DNA from: Herbidospora mongoliensis
GTDB lineage: Bacteria > Actinomycetota > Actinomycetes > Streptosporangiales > Streptosporangiaceae
DNA length: 64,000 bases
Direction: 5' to 3'
Assembly: GCF_001570545.1 (NCBI RefSeq)
Contig: NZ_BBXD01000009.1
Coordinates: 682,001-746,000, forward strand
How positions within the stretch are numbered: position 1 is the first letter of the stretch; each line of letters opens with the position of its first letter. A program made the translations under genes and the position numbers. Below the pieces are notes generated by a model. The model was not told the DNA's origin, did no database searches, and worked only from the letters and a program-made list of their open reading frames with translations. Positions 47,620 through 58,100 of the stretch are shown piece by piece.

Positions 47620-50058
47620 ATGACGAACGCGGAAGGCCGACTCGTCGGGGGCCGGTACCACTTGATAGAACCCATCGGCCGGGGCGGCATGGGCATCGTG
47701 TGGCGGGCCCATGACGAGCTGCTCGACCGCGCCGTCGCGGTGAAGGAGGTCCGATACGACAGCGCGATGGGCGACGAGCTCCCCGAGCTGAACCGCCGGA
47801 CCATGCGCGAGGCCCGCGCCGCCGGGCGGCTGAGCCACCCCAATGTGGTGGTCGTCCACGACGTGATCGAGGAGGACGGCCGGCCGTGGATCATCATGCA
47901 GCTGGTCGAATCCCGGTCGCTGGGCCAGGTGATCCGGCAGGACGGCCCTCTGACGCCCAAACGGGCGACGGAGATCGGGCTGCAGATCCTCGACGCGCTC
48001 CGGGCCGCCCATGCGCAGGGCGTGTTACACCGGGATGTGAAGCCCGAGAACGTGCTGCTCGCCGACGACGGGCGCGTGGTGCTGACCGACTTCGGCATCG
48101 CGCGGGTCGAGACCGACTCGACGATGACCCGTACCGGCCTGGTCGGGACCCCGGCCTTCATCGCGCCTGAACGGCTGCGCGGCGGCCCGGCGCAACGGGA
48201 GTCCGACCTGTGGTCGCTCGGCGCGACCCTCTACGCCGCCGTTGAGGGCCGCCCGCCGCACGACAAGGGCATGGCGATGGCGACCATGCACGCCGTGCTG
48301 ACCGAGCCGCCCGACCCGGCGAAGAACGCCGGGCCGCTGCGACCCGTCCTCGAGCGTCTCCTGGAGAAGGACCCCGCCACCCGTCCCGGCTACGACGAGA
48401 CGGCGCGCCTGCTGCGCCGCGCGGCGGCAGATCCGCCCGCGCCCCGCCCGGTCGACGCGTCGGGCTGGCCGTCACCGCCGTCACCGCAGCGCTCGGGCCG
48501 CACCAACGGGACGCCGAAGCCGCCGGTGGTGCCGCAGGAGGCCTTCGACGACACCGACCCGAACCTGCCGACGACACCGACCAAACACCCCAAGAGCGAA
48601 AAATCCGGTCTTGTACGTCCTGGGGGTGCCGGGACCGAATCCTCATCGGCGAAGGCCCCGCCGTCGACCGACGCTCCCGGGCCGCACACCGGAGACGCGA
48701 TCCCGGCGCAGCGGCCCGCCGAGCCCGCGAAGCCGGCACCGAAGGGCCCCGCGGGCAAGCCGGGAGCGGCCAAGGCCGCCGGAGCGGCCGCCGCCGGTCT
48801 CGCCGCGGACGCGGCGGCCGACCCGGCCGACGCCGGATCGGCCGACCGTGAATCCGCTCGTGAGGCGGCCGGGAAGCCCGCCTCCGGGTCCGGCCGTGCC
48901 GTCAAGCCGGACGCCGCTTCTTCGGGCGGCACCACGGGGAACACCAAGCCCGAGGTCCCCCGTCAGGTCACCCCCGCCGAACCTGACCCCGTCCGCGAGT
49001 CCGCGCAGGAGGACGGCGCAGAGGCCCGCAAGGAATCGCGGCCCGAGCCGAAGAGCCCGCCCAAGCCGGCCGGTCGCCGCCCCCCGAGCGCCCCTTACGG
49101 CGGCGCCGGAGTGCGTCCGGGCGCCGGCCGTCCCACCGAGGCGCCCCGGCCGAGCGAACCCGCGCCGGTCCGCCCGGCCGCCGCGGCCCCGGCCGCCTTC
49201 CGGTCGGAGCCGGAGGGCTTCTACGCCGACGAACCCGGCCACACCCGCTACGGCGAGCAGTCGTCGGTGCCGCTCCCGGAGCCCAGCCGGCACGCCTGGA
49301 ACACCGTCGACATCCCCGAGCGCAGGAACGGCCTGATCAAGGCCGCGCTGATCGCCATCCCGGCGATCCTGGTCGTGGGTGGCATCGCCCTGTGGCTCGG
49401 CATGGAGCAGGCCGCCGAGACCGCCGGCACCGGCGCGACGGGCAAACCTCCGGCCACCTCAGCCGATGCCAATCCGTCGGGCGACCCGTCCGAGGGGGCC
49501 GCCGGAGGCGAGGAGTCCGACCAGCCGTCCGCGACCCCGTCGGACGACGAGGAGAAGGACCCGTCCCCGAAGCCGTCCGAGTCCCCCTCCAAGGACGATG
49601 AGAAGGAGGACGACGGGATCCCCAAGGGCTGGAAGATGTACAAGGACCGGACCGGGTTCGCCCTCGCCCTCCCGCCGGGCTGGAAGTACGAACGCACCGA
49701 CTCCAGTGGCACCTTCTTCCGCGGCCCGCTCGACGGGGCGTACCTGCAGATCGGCCAGACCAGCACCCCCGGTGACAGCGCCCTCGCCGACTGGAAGAGC
49801 CAGGAGGCCTCCTCGGCCCGGTCCAACTTCCCGGGCTACAAGCGGCTGTCCATGAAGAAGGTCGATTACTTCCGCGACGCCGCCGACTGGGAGTGGACCT
49901 TCGAGCCGGGCGGCAACACGGGCCACATCCTGAACCGCGGATTCGTCGTCGACGACAAGCACGGTTACGCCATCCTGTGGAAGACCCGTGACAAGGACTG
50001 GGACAAGTACCGGCATTACTTCGACAACTTCGCCAAGACCTTCGAACCCGACAAGTGA
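47620..50058 (+). CDS. Transmembrane Ser/Thr protein kinase 1 with extracytoplasmic sensor
   Basis: 812 aa from ATG 47620 (GGAAGGGG upstream; GTG 47614 possible). Kinase domain 10-270: GRGGMGIVWRAHDELLDRAVAVKE, VLHRDVKPENVLL, LTDFGIARVETDSTMTRTGLVGTPAFIAPERL. Residues about 290-560 are a Pro/Ala/Lys-rich disordered linker. TM about 571-592 (ALIAIPAILVVGGIALWLG), then a Ser/Asp/Glu/Pro-rich spacer and a C-terminal domain of about 150 aa (GWKMYKDRTGFALALPPGW...GTFFRGPLDGAYLQI) outside the membrane. That domain is shared with kinase 2 and replaces the PASTA domains of PknB. Confidence 0.93.
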   Translation: MTNAEGRLVGGRYHLIEPIGRGGMGIVWRAHDELLDRAVAVKEVRYDSAMGDELPELNRRTMREARAAGRLSHPNVVVVHDVIEEDGRPWIIMQLVESRSLGQVIRQDGPLTPKRATEIGLQILDALRAAHAQGVLHRDVKPENVLLADDGRVVLTDFGIARVETDSTMTRTGLVGTPAFIAPERLRGGPAQRESDLWSLGATLYAAVEGRPPHDKGMAMATMHAVLTEPPDPAKNAGPLRPVLERLLEKDPATRPGYDETARLLRRAAADPPAPRPVDASGWPSPPSPQRSGRTNGTPKPPVVPQEAFDDTDPNLPTTPTKHPKSEKSGLVRPGGAGTESSSAKAPPSTDAPGPHTGDAIPAQRPAEPAKPAPKGPAGKPGAAKAAGAAAAGLAADAAADPADAGSADRESAREAAGKPASGSGRAVKPDAASSGGTTGNTKPEVPRQVTPAEPDPVRESAQEDGAEARKESRPEPKSPPKPAGRRPPSAPYGGAGVRPGAGRPTEAPRPSEPAPVRPAAAAPAAFRSEPEGFYADEPGHTRYGEQSSVPLPEPSRHAWNTVDIPERRNGLIKAALIAIPAILVVGGIALWLGMEQAAETAGTGATGKPPATSADANPSGDPSEGAAGGEESDQPSATPSDDEEKDPSPKPSESPSKDDEKEDDGIPKGWKMYKDRTGFALALPPGWKYERTDSSGTFFRGPLDGAYLQIGQTSTPGDSALADWKSQEASSARSNFPGYKRLSMKKVDYFRDAADWEWTFEPGGNTGHILNRGFVVDDKHGYAILWKTRDKDWDKYRHYFDNFAKTFEPDK

Positions 50059-50101
50059 CCCCTGTTGTGGGACGATGCCAAACGGTTCGAAGGGGGATGA
50101 T

Positions 50102-51934
50102 GTGGAAGGCACGCGCCGCCTCGCGGGGAGGTACCAGCTCCAGGAGCGAATAGGCCGGGGCGGGATGGGCGTCGTCTGGCGTGCCCACGACGAGCTCCTC
50201 GACCGCGCCGTCGCGGTCAAGGAGATCCATTACACCGCCCTCAGCGACGAGGACCGGGCCGACTTCAACCGCAGGACCATCCGTGAGGCCCGCGCCGCCG
50301 GCCGCCTGTCCCACCCGAACGTGATCGTCGTCCACGACGTCATCGAGGAGGACGGCCGCCCCTGGATCGTGATGCAGCTCGTCCGCTCGACGTCGCTGGG
50401 CGACGCGCTGCGCGAGCACGGTCCCCTGGTCCCCGACAGGGTGGCGACGATCGGCGCGCAGGTCCTCGACGCCCTGATGACGGCCCACGCGTCCGGTGTC
50501 CTGCACCGCGACGTGAAGCCCGAGAACGTCCTGCTGAGCCCGGACAACCGGGTGGTCCTCACCGACTTCGGCATCGCGTCGATGACCGAGGACCCGTCGA
50601 TGACCCTGACGGGCACCGTCACCGGGACCCCCGCCTTCCTGCCCCCGGAACGCCTGGCCGGACACCCCGCGACCCCCGAGTCCGACCTGTGGTCGCTGGG
50701 CGCGACCCTGTGGGCCGCCGTCGAGGGGCGCTCCCCCTACGACCGGGGAACACCCATCGCGAGCATGGCGGCGGTCCTCCACGAGGAGATCCCGATCGCC
50801 CGCCGGGCGGGGGCGCTGGCCCCGGTGCTCGAAGGCCTGATGTGCAAGGACCCGACCCGGCGCATGGGCGCGGAACAGGCCATGGACCTGCTGCACCAGG
50901 CCGCCTCGGCCAAGTGGAGCCCGCAGGGCGGCGGCCGGCCGTCCAGCGCGGGCGCCAACGCGGGCGCCTCCACCAGGCACGACGCGGGATACCAGCAGCA
51001 CGGCACGGGCTTCACCGGCCAGAACAGGCCGCACGACAGCTTCGCCGGTCAGGCCGCGCCACAGGGTGGCTACGGCTCGCCCACCGGGCCGGGCCACTAC
51101 CCCGGTGGCCCCAGTGGCCCCGGGGGCGGTCAGACCGGTGCCGGGGCGGGCGGCTACCAGGGCCACACCCCGCCCGACCCCTACGGCGCGCCCACCGGGC
51201 AGGCCGGCCCCGGCGGCTACGGTCCGCCCCACCACTGGCCCACGCTCGCCCCGCCGGAGCGCGACCGCGACAAGTTCCTGATCACCACCCTGGTCACCCT
51301 GCTGGTCGTGCTCGTGGGCATCGGCGGCTATTTCGCGTACACGACCCTCGGTTCCCCCGACGACACGGGCCCCATCGTCTCGGGCGTCGACCCGGCCACC
51401 GAGGTCCCCACCCCGAGGGCGTCGGCGGAACCGACCCCGGAGCCCACACCCACGGTCCGGGCGAGCGACGCTCCCGTCCTGCCCCGGGGCTGGACCATGT
51501 ACGAGGACCAGGAACTCCGGTTCGCGGTGGCGTTGCCGCCCGGGTGGGAGCCGTCCAAGAGGGAGGGGCAGCGGGTCTTCTTCCGGGGCCCCGGCATGCC
51601 CGGCTACCTGCAGATCGACCTCACCCCGTGGGAGGTCGACGACCCGGTCGCCGCCCTCGAGGTGGTCGAGCAGGCCTCGACCTCGAAGGGCTACCTGCCG
51701 GACTACCAGCGCATCAGGATGAAACGCACCCAGCTCACCATCGACGGTTTCGACGCCCCCGGCGCCGACTGGGAGTTCACCTTCAGCACGCTGGAGGGCA
51801 TCCAGCGCGTGCACGACCGCGCGTTCCGCATCGACAACCAGTGCTACGCCATCTACTGGCAGATCCCCGTGAACATCTGGGACAAGGGCGCCCCCTGGTT
51901 CCGGACCTTCGCCCGCACCTTCAAGCCGATCTGA
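50102..51934 (+). CDS. Transmembrane Ser/Thr protein kinase 2 with the same extracytoplasmic sensor
   Basis: 610 aa from GTG 50102 with AAGGGGG 6-7 nt upstream, 43 nt after kinase 1. Kinase domain 1-265: GRGGMGVVWRAHDELLDRAVAVKE, VLHRDVKPENVLLS, LTDFGIASMTEDPSMTLTGTVTGTPAFLPPERL. A Gly/Pro/Gln-rich low-complexity linker (about 270-385) precedes the TM (LITTLVTLLVVLVGIGGYFAY). The external domain GWTMYEDQELRFAVALPPGWEPSKREGQRVFFRGPGMPGYLQID is homologous to that of kinase 1. The TGA overlaps azlC as TGATG, tying expression of kinase and transporter. Confidence 0.93.
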   Translation: MEGTRRLAGRYQLQERIGRGGMGVVWRAHDELLDRAVAVKEIHYTALSDEDRADFNRRTIREARAAGRLSHPNVIVVHDVIEEDGRPWIVMQLVRSTSLGDALREHGPLVPDRVATIGAQVLDALMTAHASGVLHRDVKPENVLLSPDNRVVLTDFGIASMTEDPSMTLTGTVTGTPAFLPPERLAGHPATPESDLWSLGATLWAAVEGRSPYDRGTPIASMAAVLHEEIPIARRAGALAPVLEGLMCKDPTRRMGAEQAMDLLHQAASAKWSPQGGGRPSSAGANAGASTRHDAGYQQHGTGFTGQNRPHDSFAGQAAPQGGYGSPTGPGHYPGGPSGPGGGQTGAGAGGYQGHTPPDPYGAPTGQAGPGGYGPPHHWPTLAPPERDRDKFLITTLVTLLVVLVGIGGYFAYTTLGSPDDTGPIVSGVDPATEVPTPRASAEPTPEPTPTVRASDAPVLPRGWTMYEDQELRFAVALPPGWEPSKREGQRVFFRGPGMPGYLQIDLTPWEVDDPVAALEVVEQASTSKGYLPDYQRIRMKRTQLTIDGFDAPGADWEFTFSTLEGIQRVHDRAFRIDNQCYAIYWQIPVNIWDKGAPWFRTFARTFKPI

Positions 51935-52575
51935 TGACCGCCCGGCACGACGCGGTCCGCGCCGGTCTCGGCGTGGGGATCGCGGTGGGAGTCTCCGGCC
52001 TGGCGTTCGGCGCGGCGGCGGTCACGGCCGGGCTGTCGGTGGCTCAGGCGTGCGCGCTGAGCCTGTTCGCGTTCACCGGCGCGTCGCAGTTCGCCCTCGC
52101 GGGGGTCGTCGCCGGTGGCGGGGCCCTGGTCCCCGGCGTCGCGGGCGCGCTTCTGCTGGGAGCCCGCAACGGCCTGTACGGCCTGCGCCTGGCCACCCTC
52201 CTCCCGGCCCGCTTCCGCGCCCTCACCGCCCACGGCGTCATCGACGAGACCTCCGCGGTCGCCTTCGCGCACCCCGGCGAGGCCAGAGCCGGCTTCTACA
52301 CCACCTTCGCCAGCCTCTACGTCACCTGGAACGTGGGGACGCTGCTGGCCGCGGTGGGCGCGTCGAGGGTGGCCGACCCGACCGTGTTCGGTCTCGACGC
52401 GGTGGGCCCCGCGACGTTCCTCGCCCTGCTCTGGCCCCGGCTGAAGGAGTCGGCGGAAGACCGGAAAGTGGCCGTGGCCGGAGTGGTCATCGCCCTGGCG
52501 GCCACCCCGTTCCTCCCCGCGGGCATCCCGGTCCTGCTGGCCGCCGCGGGCGCTCTGGTGGTGCTGGTCAAATGA
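51934..52575 (+). CDS. azlC: Branched-chain amino acid exporter large subunit, AzlC family
   Basis: 213 aa from ATG 51934, overlapping the kinase 2 stop by one base. AzlC features: GVGIAVGVSGLAFGAAAVTAGLSVAQACALSLFAFTGASQFALAGVV, then GARNGLYGLRLATLLP, and GVIDETSAVAFAHPGEARAGFYTTFASLYVTWNVGTL. Polytopic. With AzlD it exports branched-chain amino acids (or analogues). Placement between two kinase genes is unusual. Confidence 0.92.
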   Translation: MTARHDAVRAGLGVGIAVGVSGLAFGAAAVTAGLSVAQACALSLFAFTGASQFALAGVVAGGGALVPGVAGALLLGARNGLYGLRLATLLPARFRALTAHGVIDETSAVAFAHPGEARAGFYTTFASLYVTWNVGTLLAAVGASRVADPTVFGLDAVGPATFLALLWPRLKESAEDRKVAVAGVVIALAATPFLPAGIPVLLAAAGALVVLVK

Positions 52576-52871
52576 ACCTGTGGTGGGCCGTCATCGCCAC
52601 GTGCCTGGGCTGCTACCTGCTCAAATACGCCGGTCTGGCCGCCCCGAGAAAGGTGCTGGACCACCCGGCGGTGAAGCGGTTCGCCACGATCGTCCCGGTC
52701 GCGTTGCTGGCCGCCCTGATCGCCGTCCAGTCGTTCGGCCAGGGCTTCGACGGCCCCAGAACGGCCGGCCTGGCCGCCGCCGTCATCGCCCTGCTGCTGC
52801 GCGCCCCGTTCCTGCTGGTTCTTGTCGTCGCCGCCGTAGTTACCGGACTGCTACGAATAACGGGCATGTGA
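52572..52871 (+). CDS. azlD: Branched-chain amino acid exporter small subunit, AzlD family
   Basis: 99 aa, ATG 52572 overlapping the azlC stop (ATGA). Three to four TM helices; family pattern WWAVIATCLGCYLLKYAGL, VKRFATIVPVALLAALIAVQSF and a C-terminal hydrophobic hairpin. Forms the small partner of the AzlCD exporter. 26 nt before kinase 3. Confidence 0.92.
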   Translation: MNLWWAVIATCLGCYLLKYAGLAAPRKVLDHPAVKRFATIVPVALLAALIAVQSFGQGFDGPRTAGLAAAVIALLLRAPFLLVLVVAAVVTGLLRITGM

Positions 52872-52897
52872 TTCGCTCGCTGGGGTAGCCGGGCGGC

Positions 52898-54226
52898 ATG
52901 CCCGAGTCTCAGACATCCGACCGAATCGTCGCCGGCCGTTATCGCCTGATCGAAGCGATCGGCCGGGGTGGGATGGGCACCGTGTGGCGTGCCCTGGACG
53001 AAACCCTGCAACGCGAAGTCGCCGTGAAAGAGCTCAACGCGAACCTGTCGGGAGAGGACCGCGAGATCTTCACGATCCGCACCCTCCGCGAGGCCCGCGC
53101 CGCCGGCCGGGTCAGCCACCCGTCCGTGGCCGCCGTCTACGACGTGTTCGAGGAACTCGGTCACCCGTGGATCGTGATGCAGTACGTCCCGTCCATCACG
53201 TTGGGCGCCCTGATCAGGGACGACGGCCCGATGCGCCCCCACAGGGTGGCGGCCGTCGGCCTCCAGATGCTGAGCGCCCTGACGGCGGCCCACCAGGCGG
53301 GCGTCCTGCACCGGGACGTGAAGCCCGACAACGTCCTCATCACCCCTGAGGGCCGCGCGGTCCTCACCGACTTCGGCATCGCCGCGATGGAGGACGACAG
53401 CCCGGTGACCAGGACGGGCGCCCTGGTCGGCACCCCCGCCTTCATCAGCCCCGAGCGTGCCGCGGGCGGCCGCGCCGTCCGCGCCTCGGACATGTGGTCG
53501 CTGGGCGTGACCCTGTTCCTGGCCGCCGAGGGCCGCTCCCCGTTCCACCGGGGCCACGCCATGGCGTCCCTGGCCGCCGTCATGTACGAACCCTTCGGCC
53601 AGCTCTACCGCGCCGGCCCGCTCACCCCCGTGCTGCACGGCCTCCTGGAGAAGGACCCCGCCACCCGGATGACCGCCGAGGAGGCCGAACGCCACCTCCA
53701 CAACATCGTCAACGGCACGGTGTCGGAACCGACGGCCCCCTTCATCCCGGTCCCCCCGCCGCCCGCGACCGCCGAGCTGCCGAAAGTCCGCAAGAGCTGG
53801 CCCTTCACCGCTGTGGTCACCGCCGTCCTGGCCGTGGGCCTCAGCGCCGGAACCATCGCGTACGTGACCGCGGGCGACCCCCCGCAGATACCCAGCGACA
53901 CGATCCCCGCCCAGGTCCCCGCGAAGAAGAAGGCCACTCCGGAACCCACATCGGAATCGAAGTCCGAAGAGGAACCGGTCGTCCAGCAGACCGAACGTCA
54001 GCAGGAACAGCCGCAGGAGAGGTCGCAGGCCCCCTCCCCAAAAGCCAGTCCGTCCGGTCAGACGAGCGAGGAGGCGAGCACCCCAAGCCAGGAACCCGAG
54101 GAAGAGCCGGGCACCCCCACGGAGGAGCCCACGATGGAAGAGAACACGGGCGAGGAGAACGAGGACCAGGAAAGCGGGGGCCAGGAAAGCTCAGGTCAGC
54201 TTGAGGGCCAACTTTCTGACGAATGA
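52898..54226 (+). CDS. Transmembrane Ser/Thr protein kinase 3
   Basis: 442 aa. Kinase domain about 8-270: GRGGMGTVWRALDETLQREVAVKE, VLHRDVKPDNVLITPEGRAVLTDFGIAAMEDDSPVTRTGALVGTPAFISPERA. TM about 302-323 (FTAVVTAVLAVGLSAGTIAYV). The outside part (about 115 aa) is low-complexity Pro/Thr/Ser/Glu/Gln-rich and acidic, with no folded sensor. It therefore differs from kinases 1 and 2 outside while remaining close inside. ATG 52898 has only a weak SD. The stop overlaps the aldo/keto reductase start by ATGA. Confidence 0.92.
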   Translation: MPESQTSDRIVAGRYRLIEAIGRGGMGTVWRALDETLQREVAVKELNANLSGEDREIFTIRTLREARAAGRVSHPSVAAVYDVFEELGHPWIVMQYVPSITLGALIRDDGPMRPHRVAAVGLQMLSALTAAHQAGVLHRDVKPDNVLITPEGRAVLTDFGIAAMEDDSPVTRTGALVGTPAFISPERAAGGRAVRASDMWSLGVTLFLAAEGRSPFHRGHAMASLAAVMYEPFGQLYRAGPLTPVLHGLLEKDPATRMTAEEAERHLHNIVNGTVSEPTAPFIPVPPPPATAELPKVRKSWPFTAVVTAVLAVGLSAGTIAYVTAGDPPQIPSDTIPAQVPAKKKATPEPTSESKSEEEPVVQQTERQQEQPQERSQAPSPKASPSGQTSEEASTPSQEPEEEPGTPTEEPTMEENTGEENEDQESGGQESSGQLEGQLSDE

Positions 54227-55107
54227 TCGCCCCTAAGCCACCCATATCCGGGCACGACACGGACATGGACGACATCACCGGCGGAATCCTCAAACTCACC
54301 GACGACCTCGCCCTCACCAGAATGGGCTACGGCGCGATGCGCCTGACGGGACCGGGCATCTGGGGCCCGCCCAAGGACCCGGCGGAGGCGATCCGGGTCC
54401 TGCGAACCGTCGCCGACCTGGGCCTGCTCCACATCGACACCAGCGACTACTACGGCCCTTACGTGGTGAACGACCTGATCCGCGAAGCCCTGTACCCCTA
54501 CCCTTCTGGCCTGCGCATCGTGACCAAGGTCGGCGCGCGGCGGGGCGACGACAGGTCCTGGTTCCCCGCGATGACCGAGCCGGAACTGATCGAGGCCGTG
54601 TACGACAACCTCAAGCGCCTCGACGTGGAACAGCTCGACGTGGTCAACCTGCGTATGCACGACACCAGCGACCCGACGATCCCCTTCAGCGTGCTGACCG
54701 CCCTCCAGGACGAGGGCCTGATCGCCCACCTGGGCGTCAGCAACGTCACCGAGGACCAGTTGCTGATCTGCCGGGGAATCGCCCCCGTGGTCTGCGTCCA
54801 GAACGAGTACAACCTGGTCAACCGTGGCGACGACGCCCTGGTCGACATCTGCGCCGAGAACGGGATCGCCTACGTGCCGTTCTTCCCGCTGGGCGGCTTC
54901 TCCCCGTTGCAGTCGGAGATCCTCGACGAGGTGGCTCAGGACTTGGGCGCTACACGTCAGCAGACGGCGCTGGCCTGGCTCCTCCAACGTTCCCCGACGA
55001 TCTGTGTGATCCCGGGAACCTCATCGGTCGCCCACCTGAAGGAGAACGTCGCAGCATCTGGAATCAGATTCTCCGAAATCGCGTCCCAAAGACTCAATGC
55101 CCTATAA
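54223..55107 (+). CDS. Aldo/keto reductase, YdbC-like
   Basis: 294 aa from ATG 54223 (ATGA overlap with kinase 3); ATG 54265 (MDDITGG) is a shorter option. NADPH-dependent (alpha/beta)8 barrel: HIDTSDYYGPYVVNDLIREAL gives catalytic Asp and Tyr, and IVTKVGARRG gives Lys. The usual catalytic His strand reads LDVVNLRMHD, with Asn at the His position as in the YdbC group. The C-terminal cofactor loop is VIPGTSSVAHLKENV. Substrate unknown. The 3' end overlaps the convergent NACHT gene by 14 bp. Confidence 0.88.
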   Translation: MIAPKPPISGHDTDMDDITGGILKLTDDLALTRMGYGAMRLTGPGIWGPPKDPAEAIRVLRTVADLGLLHIDTSDYYGPYVVNDLIREALYPYPSGLRIVTKVGARRGDDRSWFPAMTEPELIEAVYDNLKRLDVEQLDVVNLRMHDTSDPTIPFSVLTALQDEGLIAHLGVSNVTEDQLLICRGIAPVVCVQNEYNLVNRGDDALVDICAENGIAYVPFFPLGGFSPLQSEILDEVAQDLGATRQQTALAWLLQRSPTICVIPGTSSVAHLKENVAASGIRFSEIASQRLNAL

Positions 55108-58100
55108 CAAATAATCTCTGCTTTTCTTGGTTCACCACTTGGAACGTGGAGAACCTCCGAGCCAACGGCGCAGGGTCCGCGGAATCGGAAACGGCGATCT
55201 CAAGGAATCGCAAAGTTGGAATCTCGGCAAATGGACTGACATCTCTGATCACACCTGGCCCCGAAATTGTCACTCGTTCCAGCAATCTCAGCCCGGCCAA
55301 CCGTCGGACATCGATGACCGACGACTCATGGATCGTCAGTTCTCTAAGATCAGGGAAACGCTCTACCCCGTGGAGACTCTGCAAGCTTCGGTCAGCACTC
55401 AAAGAGTCGACGCTGGGCGCCGAGAGACCATAGAGGTCCAGATCGCGGAAACCTTGAAGGTGAAGCGCACGGAGTTGCGGCAAACGGGCCTGCACCACAC
55501 GAAAAACGCTGTAATGACCAGTATGAAGCGACAATCCGACGATTCCCGCGTCGTTCAAAGGTGTGAGATCCAAAAGGCCGGCAATCCCCCACAATTCCAG
55601 CCTCTCCAGATTTGGCATGTTCCGGAAGGCCGACAGCCATCCCCGCGTTACTTCCGGGTCGTAATGCCAGGGAACCTCGATCTTGGTACATGAGGACATG
55701 GACAATGGCGAGAGATCGATTTCTCTTCTGGGGAGTCTGAGCAGGTTCAGGGTCGCCAGTCTGGGCAGGTCGCGAAGAAACCCCAGGTGCCCGATCGATT
55801 GAAGATCGACAGTGAGCTGCTCGATATCCGTCAGATGAGCCAGCGCGGGCACCATTTCCTGTCGCGTGAGCTCGAAATTCCTCGAACTCAGAGCAGTCCC
55901 CCGGATGACTTTCCGAGCGAACTCCGCCACGTCAAAGTGCCCCCAGGCCCTGATCAGCTCCTGTTGCACTTCAGGCGAAGGATGGTTCTTGAATCTGACG
56001 ATGATGTCGAGAGCCCGATCCGTACCGAACTCCGCTGCTGCGCGGATAGTGGCGACGACCTGTCTCTGCGTTGTCGGGTTGGAGACGGCCAACTGCTCCA
56101 GAGCCCAGTCTCCAGCGCCGGAGATCGCCCTAGCAGTGCTGATGGTTCGTGGAGGGAACAACTCCTTGGCGCGGTTCCGGATGTCATCCCACAAGCCTGG
56201 TGACAACTCCGACGAGGTCTCCAGACATGCCACAGCCAGCAAACGAAGCTCATCGGTGTGTTCACCACCGTCGGAACGGTCGAGGATGCCGTGCAGCAAC
56301 TGTTCTCTGAGCGGCGGGAAGGCATGCCCGGCGGCCATGACGATGATCTCTCGCCACTGATCCTCATGGGCATGCCTGATCAGCAGGCCGATGTCATTCT
56401 GCGCAACCGCTTCAAGCGCCGCCAGGTCCTCCTGGAATGTCCTGTGCACGAAACCCACCCGGCCCACAACCGGTTCGCGTAGCAGCCCGCTGCGTTCTAA
56501 TAGGTGCCAGTAGATCTGGTCCGCTGACATGCTGGGCAGGTCCGCCAGCAAGGGCATTTTTTGCCGGATGCGCTCGATGACCTCTTCCCTTGGCGCGTCT
56601 GACTTGCCGTTCCGGACCAGCCAGTAGGCGATGTCGCGTAAGAACAACATTTTCACGGTTTTCGACAAGACCATGTCGATGACCAACCCTTGGTCGGCCC
56701 CGCGACGTTCAAGCAACATGTCCAACGCGACGTCGTAGAGTTCCATCCGGTTGCCGGGGAGTCTCCCATTTCGGTCGCGATTGAGAGCACACAACAAAGC
56801 ACAAAGCAGCGGTGAACTCGCGATCAACCGCAGATGTCCGCGCCGAGAGATCGATTCGGCCAGGTCTTCGCCGAGGGCGAGCAGGGCGCTCTTCTCGTCA
56901 GCGGACACCACGCCCGCGGCTACAGCCTCATGCCAGTGCCCGACGCACTCTCGAATGACCGGCGGGGACATCGGCTGAAGTTCATATGACACGAACTCCT
57001 CTGTGGCCAGCCATCCAGAACCGACCGCGCCCGGCCGAGAAGTGACGACATACCGGGCCCTGGGAAACGCATGGATGAGTTCCTGCACCCACGTGTGGGC
57101 GTCGCGTCGGCGGCCCTCTGGAAGTTCGTCAACGCCATCGATGAGCAAAATTGCATTGCCCGCACGCAACTGGCGCTGCACCCAACCATCGGGCATCTCG
57201 TCAGCGATGTGCCGCCCAACTTGGTCGAGGAAGTCAGACGGCGCAGGCAGGCGCTGGTCGACATATTGCCGTAGCGGAATCGAAAACGGAACGCAGCCCC
57301 GCAAATCAGCCATGCCCGGGGGCAGGTCCTTCAGGGCCGCCCGAACAGCGGTCCAACGCAACAACGTAGTTTTGCCGCCGCCCGCGGCACCTCGAATGAG
57401 GAGACGCCGCTGAGCACCGATGATTTCCTCGGTCGAGCGCTCGTCATTCTCGATCTCGCTGGACAGGGTCAGTTCCACATAGGCAAGCCGCAGCGGATAC
57501 CGGCGGCTGGTCTCGCTGAGAGTTGCCCCGAACAGTTCCATATGGTCCAGCGCCAGCCCGACCTGACGTCGGTAGTCCAGTTCGAAATCGATCTGTGGAG
57601 CCTCGGGCAGTCGCGCCAGCACGGTCTCAAGTTGTTCGATGATCGCCGTGTCCCGGCGCAGCAACTCGGTTAGCACCCCAGGCTGGAAGGTCGGCAGAGC
57701 CCTCGCCGTCTGAACAAGGTAGGCGCAACACTCCTTCCGTACCCGCAGATAGAAAGCCTGGCCCCGCTCCGTGAGGTCGCGGGAGAGGTCGGGCAGGTGC
57801 CGGTCGAGATAGCGAGCGTCGAGGTCTGCGGCGAACAGGTCGTCGTCGGTGAAGGCTGCCTGCTCGAAGGTGTCCCTGACCAGGTCGAGAGCGGAAAGCA
57901 TCTCATTCTCCGGTAGAGACCCGATCTCCCCCGCCACGAAGGGTTCGATCTTCAAAGCCACAGTCTCCGCCATGCGCTCCGCCAGTCGACGGGTCGCCCG
58001 CTGCTGGGCGAGCCCACTGGCCTTCGTACTCAGGGCATTGATGCCGTTCTCGGCCGCTGCCGCAGCTAGCGCCCGGTCCCCCAGCCATAGCTTCATCGCG

